Below are positions 42,925 through 51,491 of a stretch of DNA of 64,000 bases, piece by piece; within the stretch, counting starts at the first letter, position 1, and every line of letters begins with the position of its first letter. The notes beneath the pieces were generated by a model, which saw only the letters and a list, made by a program, of their open reading frames with translations, was not told the DNA's origin and did no database searches. This DNA is from Bacillus tuaregi (GTDB taxonomy: Bacteria; Bacillota; Bacilli; Bacillales; Cytobacillaceae). The stretch is from the NCBI RefSeq assembly GCF_900104575.1, contig NZ_LT629731.1, positions 1,223,051 to 1,287,050 of the forward strand, given 5' to 3'. The position numbers and the translations under genes are program-made.

Positions 42925-42962
42925 TGTGCAATATTTTTTCCAAAGATGAAGGAGGGAATCAT

Positions 42963-43949
42963 GTGAGTTTATCTAGAGAACAATTCATAGAAATGTATCA
43001 AACCATGCTCAAAATTAGAAAGTTTGAAGAAAAGGCAATGGAATTGTTTGCCGAAGGGAAAATTCCTGGGTTTGTTCACTTATACATGGGTGAAGAGGCT
43101 GTTGCGACAGGTGTCTGTGAAAACCTTCACGAAGACGATTATATTACAAGTACTCACAGGGGCCATGGTCATATCATTGCCAAGGGCGGAGAATTAAATG
43201 AAATGATGGCTGAGTTATTTGGTAAAGCAAGCGGTTATTGTAAAGGAAAGGGCGGGTCCATGCATATTGCCGATGCATCGAGAGGAATTCTTGGTGCGAA
43301 TGGTATTGTAGGCGCCGGACATAATCTTGCAGTGGGGGCAGGTATCAGCGCTCAATATAAAGGGAATGAACAGGTTTGCATTTGCTTCTTCGGAGACGGT
43401 TCTACCAACCAAAGTACCTTCCATGAAGCGTTAAACCTGGCAAGTATTTGGAAGCTGCCGGTTGTTTTTGTATGTGAAAACAATTTATACGGAATATCTA
43501 TGAGCCAAGGTAGACATCAATCGATTGAAGATGTTTCCGATCGGGCTGTTGCCTACAATATTCCTGGTGTTACCGTTGACGGCAATGATGTATTTGCTGT
43601 GTATGAAGCCTCCAATGAAGCGATTAAGAGAGCTAGAAATGGACAAGGACCCACTCTAATAGAATGCAAGACCTATAGACATCGAGGGCATTTCGAGGGA
43701 GACCCTACAAGCTATCGTCCTGAAGGCGAGCTGGAGGATTGGCTGAAAAAGGATCCGGTAAAACGACATGAACAGTTTATGCTTGAAAATCAAATCGTCA
43801 CACCTGAGGAACTAGCAGCCCTCCAACGAGATGTTGATCAACAAATCATGGACGCTGTGGCCTTTGCAGAGAGAAGTCCTTATCCTGCAGTAGAATCCGC
43901 CGTTTTTGACGTGTATACCGATATTGTTGAGGAGGTTAGAGTTCGATGA
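42963..43949 (+). CDS. acoA: acetoin dehydrogenase E1 alpha subunit
   Basis: About 328 aa, thiamine-diphosphate enzyme subunit. The TPP motif is FFGDGSTNQSTFHEALNLAS ending ENN (about 150-180). With AcoB it cleaves acetoin to acetaldehyde and an acetyl group passed to the E2 lipoyl arm. GTG 42963 follows GGAGGG by 6 bases and gives a length like other AcoA proteins; ATG 42924 would add 13 residues. Overlaps acoB by 4 bases. Confidence 0.93.
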   Translation: MSLSREQFIEMYQTMLKIRKFEEKAMELFAEGKIPGFVHLYMGEEAVATGVCENLHEDDYITSTHRGHGHIIAKGGELNEMMAELFGKASGYCKGKGGSMHIADASRGILGANGIVGAGHNLAVGAGISAQYKGNEQVCICFFGDGSTNQSTFHEALNLASIWKLPVVFVCENNLYGISMSQGRHQSIEDVSDRAVAYNIPGVTVDGNDVFAVYEASNEAIKRARNGQGPTLIECKTYRHRGHFEGDPTSYRPEGELEDWLKKDPVKRHEQFMLENQIVTPEELAALQRDVDQQIMDAVAFAERSPYPAVESAVFDVYTDIVEEVRVR

Positions 43950-44935
43950 GAACAATGACATACGGTGAAGCCATTAGAGAAGCTATGAGAATAAAAATGA
44001 AGGAAGATCCAAATGTTTTTATTATGGGTGAAGATGTAGGTGCCTTTGGTGGATGCTTTGGTGTTACGGCCGGCCTTTTCGAAGAATTTGGTGAAAAGCG
44101 TGTTCGGGATACACCAATTTCGGAAGGGGTCATTATTGGAGGGGCTGTAGGTGCTGCAGCAACAGGTCTTAGACCGATTGCTGAATTAATGTTCATGGAC
44201 TTTGTGACAGTTGGAGCTGACCAATTAATTAACCAAGCCGCTAAAATGAGGTATATGTTCGGCGGTAAAATTACACTGCCGATGGTTGTCCGACTTCCTG
44301 CAGGCGGCGGTGTATCTGCCGCAGCACAGCACTCACAGTCACTTGAAGCATGGTTAACACATATGCCAGGACTTAAGGTTGTCTATCCATCCACACCGCA
44401 GGATGCTCTGGGACTCCTGTTGACCTCTATCAATGATAATAACCCGGTTATTTTCATTGAACATAAGGCGATGTATGCCATGAAAGGAAATGTGGAGGAT
44501 ACTGTAGCTCCAATTCCATTAGGCTTAGCAGACTTTAAACGGACCGGCTCCGATGTAACCGTGATTACGTATGGAAAAATGGTTCATGAAGCATTGGCTG
44601 CTGCAGAGGCTCTTGAAAAGGATGGAGTTGATGTAGAAGTCCTGGATATTCGTTCCTTATATCCATTGGATGAGGCAGCTATTTTTAGGTCAATTGAAAA
44701 AACTAATAAAGTGGTGATAGTAACAGAGGAAACTAAACGCGGTGGTTATGGCGGAGAAATTGCAGCTATGATTGCAGAAAAAGCCTTTGATTACCTTGAT
44801 GCACCGATTGTTAGGATAGGGGCATTAAATAGCCCAATTCCATTTACGCCAGTATTGGAAAACTATGTGCTTCCAAATTCTACTGATATTGTTAATGGTA
44901 TTAAGAGTATTACGGGCCGTTTAACCATGGCGTAA
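43946..44935 (+). CDS. acoB: acetoin dehydrogenase E1 beta subunit
   Basis: A 329-aa transketolase-type beta subunit: TYGEAIREAM at the start, GEDVGAFGGCFGVT (about 28-41), and a C-terminal domain with VTEETKRGGYGGEIAAMI (about 260-277). It forms the E1 heterotetramer with AcoA. It is translationally coupled to acoA through an ATGA overlap. Confidence 0.93.
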   Translation: MRTMTYGEAIREAMRIKMKEDPNVFIMGEDVGAFGGCFGVTAGLFEEFGEKRVRDTPISEGVIIGGAVGAAATGLRPIAELMFMDFVTVGADQLINQAAKMRYMFGGKITLPMVVRLPAGGGVSAAAQHSQSLEAWLTHMPGLKVVYPSTPQDALGLLLTSINDNNPVIFIEHKAMYAMKGNVEDTVAPIPLGLADFKRTGSDVTVITYGKMVHEALAAAEALEKDGVDVEVLDIRSLYPLDEAAIFRSIEKTNKVVIVTEETKRGGYGGEIAAMIAEKAFDYLDAPIVRIGALNSPIPFTPVLENYVLPNSTDIVNGIKSITGRLTMA

Positions 44936-44948
44936 GAATATTCCAAGC

Positions 44949-45033
44949 TGACTCAAAAGTATGTTGATTCCTTGTAAGAGTGAATCCGAATGATTGAGTA
45001 TCAGAGACTGAGATGACGATTGCTTTTGAGTCA
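44949..45033 (+). repeat. inverted repeat between acoB and acoX
   Basis: TGACTCAAAAG (44949-44959) / CTTTTGAGTCA (45023-45033) with a 63-base centre; TTTTC follows. It could be an intra-operon attenuator or processing/stabilising stem. Confidence 0.55.
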
Positions 45034-45056
45034 ACTTTTCAAAAGGATGATGAAGT

Positions 45057-46088
45057 ATGACAAGTATCGGAATCATCGCAAATCCTGCTTCAGGTAAAGA
45101 TATTAGAAGACTTGTATCCCATGCAACGATTATTGATAACCATGAAAAAATTAATATGGTAAAGCGCATTATATTAGGTGCACAAGCCTTTGGGGTTGAC
45201 CAGATTTATATTATGCCCGATACCTATAATACAGGCTATAAGGCTCTCGAACAATTAGGTTATTCGGAGGAGTTAACCTGTAGGGTTGATGTGCTGACCA
45301 TGAAGCTGCAGGCAAGCTTACATGATACGATGGGTGCAGCGCAGATGATGGAGGAATTGGGAGTTGGCTGTATTCTTGTGATGGGTGGAGATGGTACAAG
45401 CAGGGCAGTAGCAAAAACGATTAGCGAAACGCCCATTATCAGTATCTCGACTGGAACCAATAATGTGTACCCACAAATGGTGGAGGGAACCGTTGCAGGC
45501 ATGGCTGCCGCTGTCATGGCTTCTGGTCATTATTCAAAGAATATTATTTGTACCAAGGATAAAAGAATTGAAATCTATAAGAATGATATGCTGGTGGACA
45601 TTGCCCTCATTGATGCTGTCATTTCCAAAAATGTGGTGGTAGGCTCTAAGGCGATTTGGAATTTAGAGGATATGCTGCAAATCGTTGTGTCAAGAGCACA
45701 CCCTGCATCAATCGGCTTTTCAGCGATTGTGGGCTGTAAGGAAATGATACGAGAAGAAGATGATTACGGAGCTTCTATTTCTTTGACAGAAAAAGAATAT
45801 ACGGTTGTGGCGCCGCTTGCTGCTGGTGTCATACAGAAAATAAAAATCGGTGAACCAAAGCTTTTACAGCTTCATGAATCATACCTGTATGCAGCCGAGC
45901 ATAATGGAATGATTGCTGTTGATGGGGAAAGAGAAGTTCCATTCTATAAAGGTGAAGAGCTGACTTTTAAAATAACCCGTGAAGGCCCTTATCGTGTCAA
46001 CATCCGAAAGGCAATTGAGGCTGCGCAAAAGGAGGGATTTTTCACCATATCCAACTCTGAAAGAAATCAAAGAGTAAGTCAAATCTAA
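45057..46088 (+). CDS. acoX: AcoX, NAD-kinase-like protein
   Basis: A 343-aa protein of the ATP-NAD kinase fold: IIANPASGKDIRRLVS near the N-terminus and VMGGDGTSRAVA (GGDG motif, about 104-115). AcoX is found in acetoin operons of several bacteria; its reaction is not well defined and it is not essential for the E1-E2-E3 complex. RBS AAGGATG; placed between acoB and acoC. Confidence 0.88.
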   Translation: MTSIGIIANPASGKDIRRLVSHATIIDNHEKINMVKRIILGAQAFGVDQIYIMPDTYNTGYKALEQLGYSEELTCRVDVLTMKLQASLHDTMGAAQMMEELGVGCILVMGGDGTSRAVAKTISETPIISISTGTNNVYPQMVEGTVAGMAAAVMASGHYSKNIICTKDKRIEIYKNDMLVDIALIDAVISKNVVVGSKAIWNLEDMLQIVVSRAHPASIGFSAIVGCKEMIREEDDYGASISLTEKEYTVVAPLAAGVIQKIKIGEPKLLQLHESYLYAAEHNGMIAVDGEREVPFYKGEELTFKITREGPYRVNIRKAIEAAQKEGFFTISNSERNQRVSQI

Positions 46089-46105
46089 TAGAGGGGGGAC
46101 ATTGG

Positions 46106-47401
46106 ATGGCCAAAGTAGTAGTTATGCCGAAGCTTGGATTAACGATGACAGAGGGTGAAGTAGTTAAGTGGCATAAGGCTGAGGGCGAGCAAGTAAATGT
46201 GGGTGATGCATTATTTGATGTGGCAACAGATAAGTTAACGAATGAGGTAGAAGCAAGTGAAAGCGGCATCCTGAGGAAAATTTTGATTAATGAGCATCAG
46301 AGTATTGCTTGTCTAGAGCCTGTAGCCATCATTGCCGCTGGTGACGAGAATATCGATTCATTTTTACCACGGTCAAAGGATGAAAAGACAGAGGGTTCCA
46401 AACCGGAAAGTGTCGTTGAAAAGAAAAAGCTTGATAGTCCCAAAATGAGCAGTAGACTCAATGCATCGCCGATCGCGAAAAGGTTAGCAACTCAGCATCA
46501 CATTAATCTCTCACAGGTTATCGGAACGGGACCAAATGGTAGAATCATACGGGAGGATGTAGAGGCTTATATTGAACAGAATCGTTCAAAGGTGAAAGCT
46601 TCTCCAATGGCTGAAAAAATGGCAAACCAACATCAAGTCGATTTAACTGAAATAAGCAAGGATACAAGAATCATGAAGCAAGATGTACTTGACCATCTAA
46701 AGGAAAAGAATAGGATGGAGGATAGTCCACAGGAAACTAGAATACCATTGACGCAAATGAGAAAGGTAATATCTAGCAGAATGTCGGAAAGCTGGAGGAT
46801 TTCACCAGCCGTTACCTTTGATGTGAGGGTGGATGTAACAAAGCTTCAGGAGATTAGAAAACAGCTTCGCGAAATACAAAGAATCTCGTTTACAGGACTA
46901 TTAGTAAAATTGGTGTCTGCTGTGTTACTTGAATTTCCTTATGTAAATAGTAGCTTAGTAGATAATGAAATTGTGACTCGAAATTATACCAATATCGGCG
47001 TTGCCGTTGCATTAGAGGGTGGGCTGGTTGTTCCAGTTATAAAGCAGGCGAATACAAAGGGCTTGGCAGAGATTTCAAATGAAATGAAGGAGCTGGCGGA
47101 AAAGGCGAGAAATAATGAATTAACCACCGAGCATCTAACAGGCGGTACGTTTACGATCACGAATCTTGGTATGTATGGAATTGAATCCTTTTCTCCTATT
47201 ATTAACCAACCGGAAGTGGCAATATTGGGTGTTAATACGACCATAGATACTCCAATCGTCGTAAATGGAGAAATTGTGATAAAGCCGTTAATGAATCTAA
47301 GCTTAACAGCCGATCATAGAGTGATAGACGGAGCGGTCGCCGCCCAATTCATGGCAAGGTTGAAACAATACATTGAGCAGCCAGAGATCCTCTTATTATG
47401 A
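46106..47401 (+). CDS. acoC: dihydrolipoamide acetyltransferase E2, two binding domains
   Basis: A 431-aa E2 subunit: an N-terminal lipoyl domain (1-78, lipoyl Lys 43 in ATDKLTNEVEA), then two peripheral-subunit-binding-like segments, NASPIAKRLATQHHINLSQV (about 119-156) and KASPMAEKMANQHQVDLTEI (about 165-199), and the catalytic acetyltransferase domain with TADHRVIDGA near the C-terminus. It transfers the acetyl group to CoA. The second binding segment is shorter and lacks the G-x-G-x-x-G-R-I-x-x-x-D loop glycines, so it may be degenerate. RBS GAGGGGGG. Confidence 0.92.
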   Translation: MAKVVVMPKLGLTMTEGEVVKWHKAEGEQVNVGDALFDVATDKLTNEVEASESGILRKILINEHQSIACLEPVAIIAAGDENIDSFLPRSKDEKTEGSKPESVVEKKKLDSPKMSSRLNASPIAKRLATQHHINLSQVIGTGPNGRIIREDVEAYIEQNRSKVKASPMAEKMANQHQVDLTEISKDTRIMKQDVLDHLKEKNRMEDSPQETRIPLTQMRKVISSRMSESWRISPAVTFDVRVDVTKLQEIRKQLREIQRISFTGLLVKLVSAVLLEFPYVNSSLVDNEIVTRNYTNIGVAVALEGGLVVPVIKQANTKGLAEISNEMKELAEKARNNELTTEHLTGGTFTITNLGMYGIESFSPIINQPEVAILGVNTTIDTPIVVNGEIVIKPLMNLSLTADHRVIDGAVAAQFMARLKQYIEQPEILLL

Positions 47402-47420
47402 GAATATTGAGGTGGATATG

Positions 47421-48809
47421 ATGAAGGTTGTCATTATCGGCGGGGGTCCCGGTGGATATGTAGCGGCAATTAGGGCAGCCCAGAAGGGGGCAGATGTTAC
47501 CCTGATTGAAAAGAAGCATATTGGTGGTACCTGTCTAAATGTCGGCTGTATTCCAACTAAAGTATTGTTACATACGGCCGAGCTATATCATACTCTGAAA
47601 GGTGATGCCGAACAGCTCGGTATTTTAGTTGGGACTCTAGGATTTGATTGGAGCAAAATTCAAGCAAGAAAAAAAGCTATCGTGCAGCAGTTGAGTGGCG
47701 GGGTAAAGAGCTTATTAGCGGCAAATGGTGTCAATGTCATCATGGGGGAAGCAGCCTTTTTAAGTGTAAATCAACTAGCCGTTCATTATCCTAGCGGGCA
47801 AAATGAAACCATTGATTTTGATCAGGCCATTATTGCGACAGGCTCAAAACCGTTTATGGCTCCAATAAAAGGGAATGAATTAGAAGGAGTTATGACAAGT
47901 GACGCCGCACTTTCCTTAGAAAGAATCCCCAAAACATTGTTGATTATCGGTGGTGGTGTGATCGGAAGTGAATTTGCTAGTATCTATAGCAGTCTGGGAA
48001 CAAAAGTGACAATCGTAGAGGCCCTGCCTAATATAGTAGCCAATATGGATCAAGAGCTGACAGATTATCTTAAATATGAATTAGAGAAAGCGGCTGTTTC
48101 TATCTATACGAATACAAAAGTAGAGCACATCGAAAGGACTCTATCGGGGTTAAAGGTTCAGGTGTTCACAGAATCGGGACTGTCTTCCTTCGAAGTAGAA
48201 AAAGTCCTGTTAGCCGTTGGCAGAAAGCCGGCAACAAAGGCGCTTAATCTTGAAAAAGCTGGAATCAGGGTAAACGGTGATAAAATTGTAACCAATAACC
48301 ATTTTCAAACGAATATCCCGAATATTTATGCGATTGGGGATTGCAGGGGCGAGGTACAGCTAGCACATGTTGCTTCAGCAGAAGGAATGGCTGCTGTTGA
48401 ATTTATCATGGGTTCCCGTTCAAATATTGATTTTAATACAATACCGTATTGCGTATATACGAAGCCTGAGCTTGCTGCTGTCGGTCTGACAGAGGAAAAA
48501 GCAAAGGAACAGGGCTATAAGGTGAGAATTGGAAGGTTTCCATTACATGCAAATGGAAAATCGCTTATTATGGGTGAAACAAATGGGGTTGTGAAGTTTG
48601 TGGTTGATGCGAAGACAGATGAAATTCTTGGACTTCATCTAGCTGGACCGCGGGCAACAGAGCTTATCGTCGAGGGAGCACTCGCCTTAAGACTCGAAGC
48701 GACTGTTGCTGAAATTGTTACGACGATTCATGCACACCCAACTGTAGGTGAATCGCTTTATGAAGCAGCCCATGCAGTCCATAAACAAGCCATTCATCTA
48801 CCTAATTAA
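47421..48809 (+). CDS. acoL: dihydrolipoamide dehydrogenase E3
   Basis: About 462 aa FAD flavoprotein: N-terminal VVIIGGGPGGYVAAIRAAQK, redox disulfide GGTCLNVGCIPTK (about 38-50), NAD-binding LLIIGGGVIGSEFASIY (about 172-188), and C-terminal HAHPTVGE with the catalytic His. It reoxidises the E2 lipoyl group with NAD+. The start near 47421 follows GAGGTGG; an ORF extension to 47373 overlaps acoC and is unlikely. It is the last gene of the aco operon. Confidence 0.93.
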   Translation: MKVVIIGGGPGGYVAAIRAAQKGADVTLIEKKHIGGTCLNVGCIPTKVLLHTAELYHTLKGDAEQLGILVGTLGFDWSKIQARKKAIVQQLSGGVKSLLAANGVNVIMGEAAFLSVNQLAVHYPSGQNETIDFDQAIIATGSKPFMAPIKGNELEGVMTSDAALSLERIPKTLLIIGGGVIGSEFASIYSSLGTKVTIVEALPNIVANMDQELTDYLKYELEKAAVSIYTNTKVEHIERTLSGLKVQVFTESGLSSFEVEKVLLAVGRKPATKALNLEKAGIRVNGDKIVTNNHFQTNIPNIYAIGDCRGEVQLAHVASAEGMAAVEFIMGSRSNIDFNTIPYCVYTKPELAAVGLTEEKAKEQGYKVRIGRFPLHANGKSLIMGETNGVVKFVVDAKTDEILGLHLAGPRATELIVEGALALRLEATVAEIVTTIHAHPTVGESLYEAAHAVHKQAIHLPN

Positions 48810-48817
48810 ATAGCAGG

Positions 48818-48868
48818 AAGAACTTTATCTCTGTAGGAAAGTGGGTCGGGATGAAGTTCTTTTTATTT
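48818..48868 (+). terminator. terminator of the aco operon
   Basis: AAGAACTTTATC / GATGAAGTTCTT with a long loop and a TTTTATTTT tail. Confidence 0.65.
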
Positions 48869-49005
48869 TGGGAAAAGGATGAATCGTACAGAGGGTTTTT
48901 TATCTATTATATTGCGAATATTGAGATATTACTCACATCCATAATATGTAATTTATAGTAAAATAATAAATTAGGAAGGTTAATAGATGGAGGGGATATT
49001 TCAGT

Positions 49006-49554
49006 ATGGAATATACATTGAATGACCTTGTTGAGACGAATAGAATTAAGGAATTAATCAATCTTTTTTACGAAGCAACAGGAATGGGGATAACTATTCT
49101 TGACCTTGAGGGAAATACTATAGTAGCTTCTGAATGGAAACCTTACTTTACGCGATTTCATCACCTTGATGTTAATTCTAAGAAGGTTTGTTTTGAGAAA
49201 AATACACTTGATATTAGCAACGTGTTAGTTGATGGTAAAAAAATAACTATTTATCAGCACTTGGATGGGTTAATTGATGCAACCACTCCGATTACCGTTC
49301 ACGGGAAACCAATAGCTGTACTACTGATGAGTCAGCTGTATTTGGAAGAGCCCTTAGGAGAAAATCAAAAATTAACCTATATGTTAGCTTTCTTAAACGG
49401 CTTTACATCTTTGTTAGCTGAGATAGGACTGAAGGCATATAGACAAAAGAGAGCACAACAGGAATTACAATCAACAAAGGAAGAGCTTGGTATCTCGCAA
49501 AAAATACTAATGGCTGCCTTTGAAGAATTAAGGGAACAGTATGCTAGAGTGTAG
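49006..49554 (+). CDS. stand-alone PocR-domain sensor protein
   Basis: A 182-aa protein. Residues about 5-150 match the PocR ligand-binding (PAS-like) domain: ELINLFYEATGMGITILDLE and later TPITVHGKPIAVLLMSQLYL, though CFEKN replaces the usual Cys-rich loop. The C-terminal 35 residues form a coiled coil (QKRAQQELQSTKEELGISQK). No kinase, DNA-binding or chemotaxis domain is attached, so it is either a truncated sensor or a partner protein. It lies just after the aco operon with its own RBS (GGAGGGG). Confidence 0.75.
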   Translation: MEYTLNDLVETNRIKELINLFYEATGMGITILDLEGNTIVASEWKPYFTRFHHLDVNSKKVCFEKNTLDISNVLVDGKKITIYQHLDGLIDATTPITVHGKPIAVLLMSQLYLEEPLGENQKLTYMLAFLNGFTSLLAEIGLKAYRQKRAQQELQSTKEELGISQKILMAAFEELREQYARV

Positions 49555-49655
49555 AAATAGGGTATTTGCATTATTAACCTAATTATAGGCTGCGTAATGG
49601 TGAATAGTTAGGGGCGCGACAAACTATTGCACTAGTTGAGATTTTTCCGAAGTGC

Positions 49656-49700
49656 AAAAAGACAGTCACGATTTATTAATCATTCGTGGCTGTCTTTTTG
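49656..49700 (+). terminator. terminator after the PocR gene
   Basis: AAAAAGACAGTCACGA / TCGTGGCTGTCTTTTT stem (one G-T pair) with a 12-base loop. Confidence 0.88.
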
Positions 49701-49795
49701 TGTCTTCTGCGATAAGAGACTGATGGAAAATGATTGCTTTGATTATTAGAGGAAATTAAGGAAAAGCTAAGGAAAAGTTCGAAAGGAGTATGAAG

Positions 49796-50203
49796 ATGAT
49801 TGAGCTATCTTCTAGGTTAGAAGGTAAGGTGTTTGATATGTATGAGCTGGAGCTTGCATTAAAGCCTTATGGTTTTTCGGTTGGGGGCAATTGGGAGTAT
49901 GATCATGGATATTTTGACTGTAAGATTGGTGAAAAGGCTGGCTATCAGTTTATAAGAGTACCCTTTAAGGCTATTGATGGACAATTAGATGCAAGGGGCT
50001 GCAGGGTTAAGATCGGCAGACCGTTTTTATTGTCGCATAAATATCAAATCGGAATGGATGATCACGCACATAATGGAAATGCATCGGCTGCCTTCAATCA
50101 ATTCAGTGAGCCTGCTGATAAGGATGCTGAGCTTTCTGATCCTCCAATCGATTTAGGGATGACAATGATTCAAAAAATAGAATCAGTCTTGTTTAAGGAT
50201 TAA
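49796..50203 (+). CDS. YugN-like family protein
   Basis: A 135-aa protein. MIELSSRLEGKVFDMYELEL and NWEYDHGYFDCKIGEKAGYQ match the YugN-like family of Bacillus; function unknown. ATG 49796 is 7 bases after AAAGGAG; ATG 49790 is too close to the RBS. It probably forms a two-gene unit with the PNPOx-type gene 40 bp downstream. Confidence 0.82.
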   Translation: MIELSSRLEGKVFDMYELELALKPYGFSVGGNWEYDHGYFDCKIGEKAGYQFIRVPFKAIDGQLDARGCRVKIGRPFLLSHKYQIGMDDHAHNGNASAAFNQFSEPADKDAELSDPPIDLGMTMIQKIESVLFKD

Positions 50204-50242
50204 TAACTACAATTAGTGTTTACCTAAAAAGGAGTGACAATA

Positions 50243-50668
50243 TTGAGCCAGGAAGAATTAAAAAGGCAGGCTATGGAGATTATATCCAGCCACCGAACAG
50301 GTATATTAGCGAATGTTGAGAATAATAGACCGCATGCAAGATATATGACTTTTTACAATAAAGATTTAAATCTGTATACTCCTACAAAATTAGATACTGA
50401 AAAAACAGATGAGATAGAAAAAAATCCCGCTGCTTCCGTTTTGTTAGGCTATGAGGATAAGGGGTTAAGCGATCGTTATATAGAAGTTTCGGGTACAAGT
50501 CGAATAAATCAATCACAGACGTTAAAGGAGGAGTTCTGGGATGATTCCTTTACTAAGTGGTTTACTGGACCGGATGATCCGAATTATGTGTTTCTAGAAA
50601 TAGAGCCGGCGATTATTCGTATTTTAAATAATGAAGGCGGACCGCCACAGGAGTTTCAAGTATTCTAA
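50243..50668 (+). CDS. general-stress-protein-26-type PNPOx domain protein
   Basis: About 141 aa split-barrel flavin-binding protein with SSHRTGILANVENNRPHARY, MTFYNKDLNLYTPTKLDTEK and VSGTSRINQ, similar to YdaG/GSP26-type proteins of Bacillus. It likely binds FMN; role unknown, perhaps stress-related. TTG 50243 is 8 bases after AAGGAG and is preferred over GTG 50234, which lies in the RBS. Confidence 0.8.
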   Translation: MSQEELKRQAMEIISSHRTGILANVENNRPHARYMTFYNKDLNLYTPTKLDTEKTDEIEKNPAASVLLGYEDKGLSDRYIEVSGTSRINQSQTLKEEFWDDSFTKWFTGPDDPNYVFLEIEPAIIRILNNEGGPPQEFQVF

Positions 50669-50775
50669 CTATTAGCTTCGGTATAGAAAAATAGAAAATG
50701 CTTGGTTAGAGAAGGGAAGCAGGCAACACTAATATATATGCTCACGAGAAAAAACAGACTAAAAATACACTAAAA

Positions 50776-50822
50776 GGGACGGTTGTGATGCTTTCAAATG
50801 GAGGAAGCATCACAACCGTCCC
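50776..50822 (+). terminator. perfect GGGAC-type hairpin terminator
   Basis: 18-bp perfect arms (50776-50793 and 50805-50822; core GGGACGGTTGTGATGCTT) with an 11-base loop, then TCTGTTTT. It belongs to the same GGGAC-tipped class as the palindrome at 28564. Confidence 0.85.
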
Positions 50823-50931
50823 TCTGTTTTATTAGATGGGTAGATATAAAGTAAAGGCTTATATATTCTTTGAGCATAATAAACTCCTCTGCTACAATAG
50901 AATAATTAATAATATTTGGAGGTTATTTATA

Positions 50932-51489
50932 GTGAAAAAGATATCGATTTTGACATTCGTATTTTTTCTGTTATTTATTGAAAATGCTTTAGCACATACG
51001 GGGTTAGGCAGTTCCTTTCCTGAAGATGGTGCTGTAATAAAGGAGGAGCTGCAAACCATTACACTGACTTTTGAAACAAAAATTGAGCAAGGTAGTTTAT
51101 TTAAGCTGGAAAACTCCGTAGGGGAGTCTTTGCCTGTTGAAAATATTACTTTATCAGAAAATCAACTTACTGGTAATCTATTGGATTCATTGGAAAATGG
51201 GGAATATCGAATAATCTGGAATATTATTGGTGCTGACGGTCACCCCGTTGATGGTGCCCTATCATTTTCAGTAGATAAAGTAGCGGAAGAGCCATCTGTG
51301 GACGATGATCCTGCAATCAGTGAGCAGACAGAAACAAAAACAGAGAAAGCTGAGTCTCAGGAGAAGGCTGAAGAGAGTAATGAAACTGAACAAAACGACG
51401 GTTCTTCCTATACGGTCCCTATCTTGGTTGGCGTACTAGCTGTGATTATTGCAGCATGTATTTTCTGGGTTGTGAAAAGGAAAAAATAA
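50932..51489 (+). CDS. CopC-domain copper-binding protein
   Basis: A 185-aa protein: signal peptide (about 1-21, ending NALA before HTGLGSSFPEDGAVI), a CopC beta sandwich (about 22-117) in which the new N-terminal His and the later GADGHPVDGALSF His are the usual Cu(II) ligands, an acidic Glu/Thr linker, and a C-terminal membrane helix (about 158-180) anchoring it outside. GTG 50932 is 9 bases after GGAGG. Next gene is a CopD homologue; in B. subtilis YcnJ the two domains are fused. Confidence 0.88.
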   Translation: MKKISILTFVFFLLFIENALAHTGLGSSFPEDGAVIKEELQTITLTFETKIEQGSLFKLENSVGESLPVENITLSENQLTGNLLDSLENGEYRIIWNIIGADGHPVDGALSFSVDKVAEEPSVDDDPAISEQTETKTEKAESQEKAEESNETEQNDGSSYTVPILVGVLAVIIAACIFWVVKRKK

Positions 51490-51491
51490 AA

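Noticed and set aside
47373-47420. Upstream extension of acoL overlapping acoC
   Set aside because: The extra 16 residues lie inside the acoC coding end and precede the RBS GAGGTGG; family members begin at the Rossmann strand K-V-V-I-I-G-G-G.
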